From Bradyrhizobium sp. B097 (GTDB lineage Bacteria > Pseudomonadota > Alphaproteobacteria > Rhizobiales > Xanthobacteraceae), in contig NZ_CP152412.1 of NCBI RefSeq assembly GCF_038957035.1, positions 682,001 to 746,000 of the forward strand: a stretch of 64,000 nt of DNA, given 5' to 3'. The first letter of the stretch is position 1. Each line of letters starts with the position of its first letter. Below are positions 63,009 to 64,000 of the stretch, in pieces. The notes under the pieces were generated by a model. The model made no database searches and was not told the origin of the DNA. It saw only the letters and a program-made list of their open reading frames with translations. The position numbers were made by a program, and so were the translations under genes.

Positions 63009-63809
63009 TCAGGTCGTCGGGCTGATCAGGAACTTGAAGCCGTACCTCTCGAGGATCGTCTTCGCCGCGGACGAGCGCAGGAAGGCAAGATAGTCAGCGG
63101 TCTCGGGCTTGGCGGTCGTGGTCGCCGCGACCGGATAGATGATCGCGGGATGGGTGTCGGCCGGGAACGTGCCGATGATCTTGACGCCGGGCTCGACCTT
63201 GGCGTCGGTCGAATAGACGATGCCGAGCACGGCTTCGCCGCGCGCCACCAGCGTCAATGCCGCGCGCACGCTCTCGGCCATCGCGAATTTCGGCTCCGCC
63301 GCCTGCCAGGCGCCGAGCTTCTCGAGCGCGGCCTTGGCGTATTTGCCGACCGGCACCGCCTTGACGTCGCCGGTGGCGATCTTGCCGTCGCCGGCGAGCT
63401 TGGCGAGATCGAAGCCGGGTCCGATGCTGACATTGCCGATCATGGAATCCTTCGGCGCGATCAGCACGATCGAATTGCCGAGCAGGTTCACCCGGGTCGG
63501 CTCATTGATGTTCTTCTGCTTGATCGCATAGTCCATCCAGTCGATGTCGGCGGAGACGAACACGTCGGCCGGCGCGCCCTGTTCGATCTGCTTTGCCAAT
63601 GCCGAGCTCGCGGCGTAGCTGGCGCTGATCTTGACGCCGGTCTTGGCGGTATAGGCCGCATCGATCTCATCGAGTGCGTTCTTCATCGAGGCGGCGGCAA
63701 AGACGGTGAGCGTCTTGTCTTCGGCGCTCGCGGGCGAATGGATCGCGCCGAGCAGGATGACGAAGGCAGTGAAAAGTCCGGCAAGCCTTGAAATCGAAAG
63801 TCGTGACAT
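63009..63809 (-). CDS. modA: Molybdate-binding periplasmic protein ModA
   Basis: ATG 63809 gives a 266-residue protein with a signal peptide (LAGLFTAFVILLGAIHSPAS). The ModA fold follows: LTVFAAASMKNALDEIDAAY, VKISASYAASSALAKQIEQG, PADVFVSADIDWMDYAIKQK and the substrate-loop region VARGEAVLGIVYSTDAK. The conserved Ser residues of AAAS and YAASSAL and a late Tyr would bind the oxyanion. It captures molybdate (or tungstate) and delivers it to ModBC. It is the first gene of modABC. Confidence 0.93.
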   Translation of the reverse strand: MSRLSISRLAGLFTAFVILLGAIHSPASAEDKTLTVFAAASMKNALDEIDAAYTAKTGVKISASYAASSALAKQIEQGAPADVFVSADIDWMDYAIKQKNINEPTRVNLLGNSIVLIAPKDSMIGNVSIGPGFDLAKLAGDGKIATGDVKAVPVGKYAKAALEKLGAWQAAEPKFAMAESVRAALTLVARGEAVLGIVYSTDAKVEPGVKIIGTFPADTHPAIIYPVAATTTAKPETADYLAFLRSSAAKTILERYGFKFLISPTT

Positions 63810-64000
63810 GGAAAGCGCTCCGTGCGAGCTCGCGCACGGACAGGCGCGCGCAAACCAGGCGTTGGGTGGGTTCTGGGCGCGACGGACGGAAGCGCTGTTC
63901 CGCTGGTCCCCGAAGGACTTACGGTCCTCGGGGATATCGCAGTGCAAACATAGCAGGCTGGGACTTACGGTAAAGGCGACCGTTTGTCTAACCGGTCGTG
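63810..64000. promoter_or_regulatory. modA upstream region with hairpin and 11-bp direct repeat
   Basis: This gene-free end of the window should hold the modABC promoter. It shows a hairpin at 63908-63933 (ccccgaaggac pairing with ggtcctcgggg, one mismatch). Two exact copies of ggacttacggt lie at 63916-63926 and 63961-63971; the first is in the hairpin. No ModE-type TATA palindrome was seen. The direct repeats may be regulator half-sites. Confidence 0.45.

Overview
The window looks like chromosomal DNA of a Bradyrhizobium-type alphaproteobacterium (Nitrobacteraceae). It is GC-rich throughout, uses GTG and TTG starts, and its intergenic gaps carry palindromic repeats of a kind I associate with Bradyrhizobium. 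The genus is an inference from gene content and repeat style, not from a marker gene. No rRNA, tRNA, CRISPR array, transposase or integrase was seen.

Region 1 (1-11.5 kb, + strand) is a compact gene train: FecR-like regulator (cut by the window edge), TpsB/FhaC outer-membrane transporter, a DUF2341-LamG-ExbB fusion, ExbD, an unknown protein, a TonB-like protein, a porin, a periplasmic coiled-coil protein, a parvulin-type PPIase, a YbjN-like protein and a lytic transglycosylase. It resembles a proton-motive-force-energised two-partner secretion or envelope machine. After two small proteins comes a divergent pair at 12.4-13.8 kb: an AraC-type regulator and a fatty-acid-to-polyhydroxyalkanoate (PHA) cassette (acyl-CoA ligase, (R)-hydratase of MaoC/NodN type, phaC, phaZ, phasin, acyl-CoA dehydrogenase). 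The phaC gene is broken by a one-base frameshift.

Region 2 (20.5-29.8 kb) holds a MarR-controlled unit (isochorismatase-fold hydrolase, small membrane protein, MFS exporter), a NarL-type two-component pair with two 14-bp palindromes upstream, and a three-gene set: coiled-coil protein, a protein with a roadblock-like domain, a membrane segment, a BON-like part and an OmpA domain, and a Rab-like small GTPase. Small proteins and an IPT/TIG-Ig autotransporter on the other strand follow.

Region 3 (32-43.6 kb) has a methyltransferase with its Rrf2 regulator and operator, a TPR-glycosyltransferase, a ClpS-like/zinc-finger/AAA+ fusion whose Walker A motif is broken by a one-base deletion, a large MscS channel, a two-component flavin monooxygenase pair and an NmrA-like protein.

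Region 4 (43.6-64 kb) is mostly ordinary: TPR proteins, a sigma-54 activator, a DUF1254/DUF1214 protein with a divergent LysR gene, glgX, radC, a DNA glycosylase, map, a second MscS channel, a K+/H+ antiporter bracketed by repeats, a proline-rich membrane protein with three internal repeats, and modABC on the - strand.

The best candidates for an undescribed system are the Rab-like GTPase/roadblock/OmpA trio (25.8-28.5 kb), the ClpS-Zn-AAA+ fusion (36.0-37.7 kb) and the TpsB-ExbBD-TonB train (1-11.5 kb).
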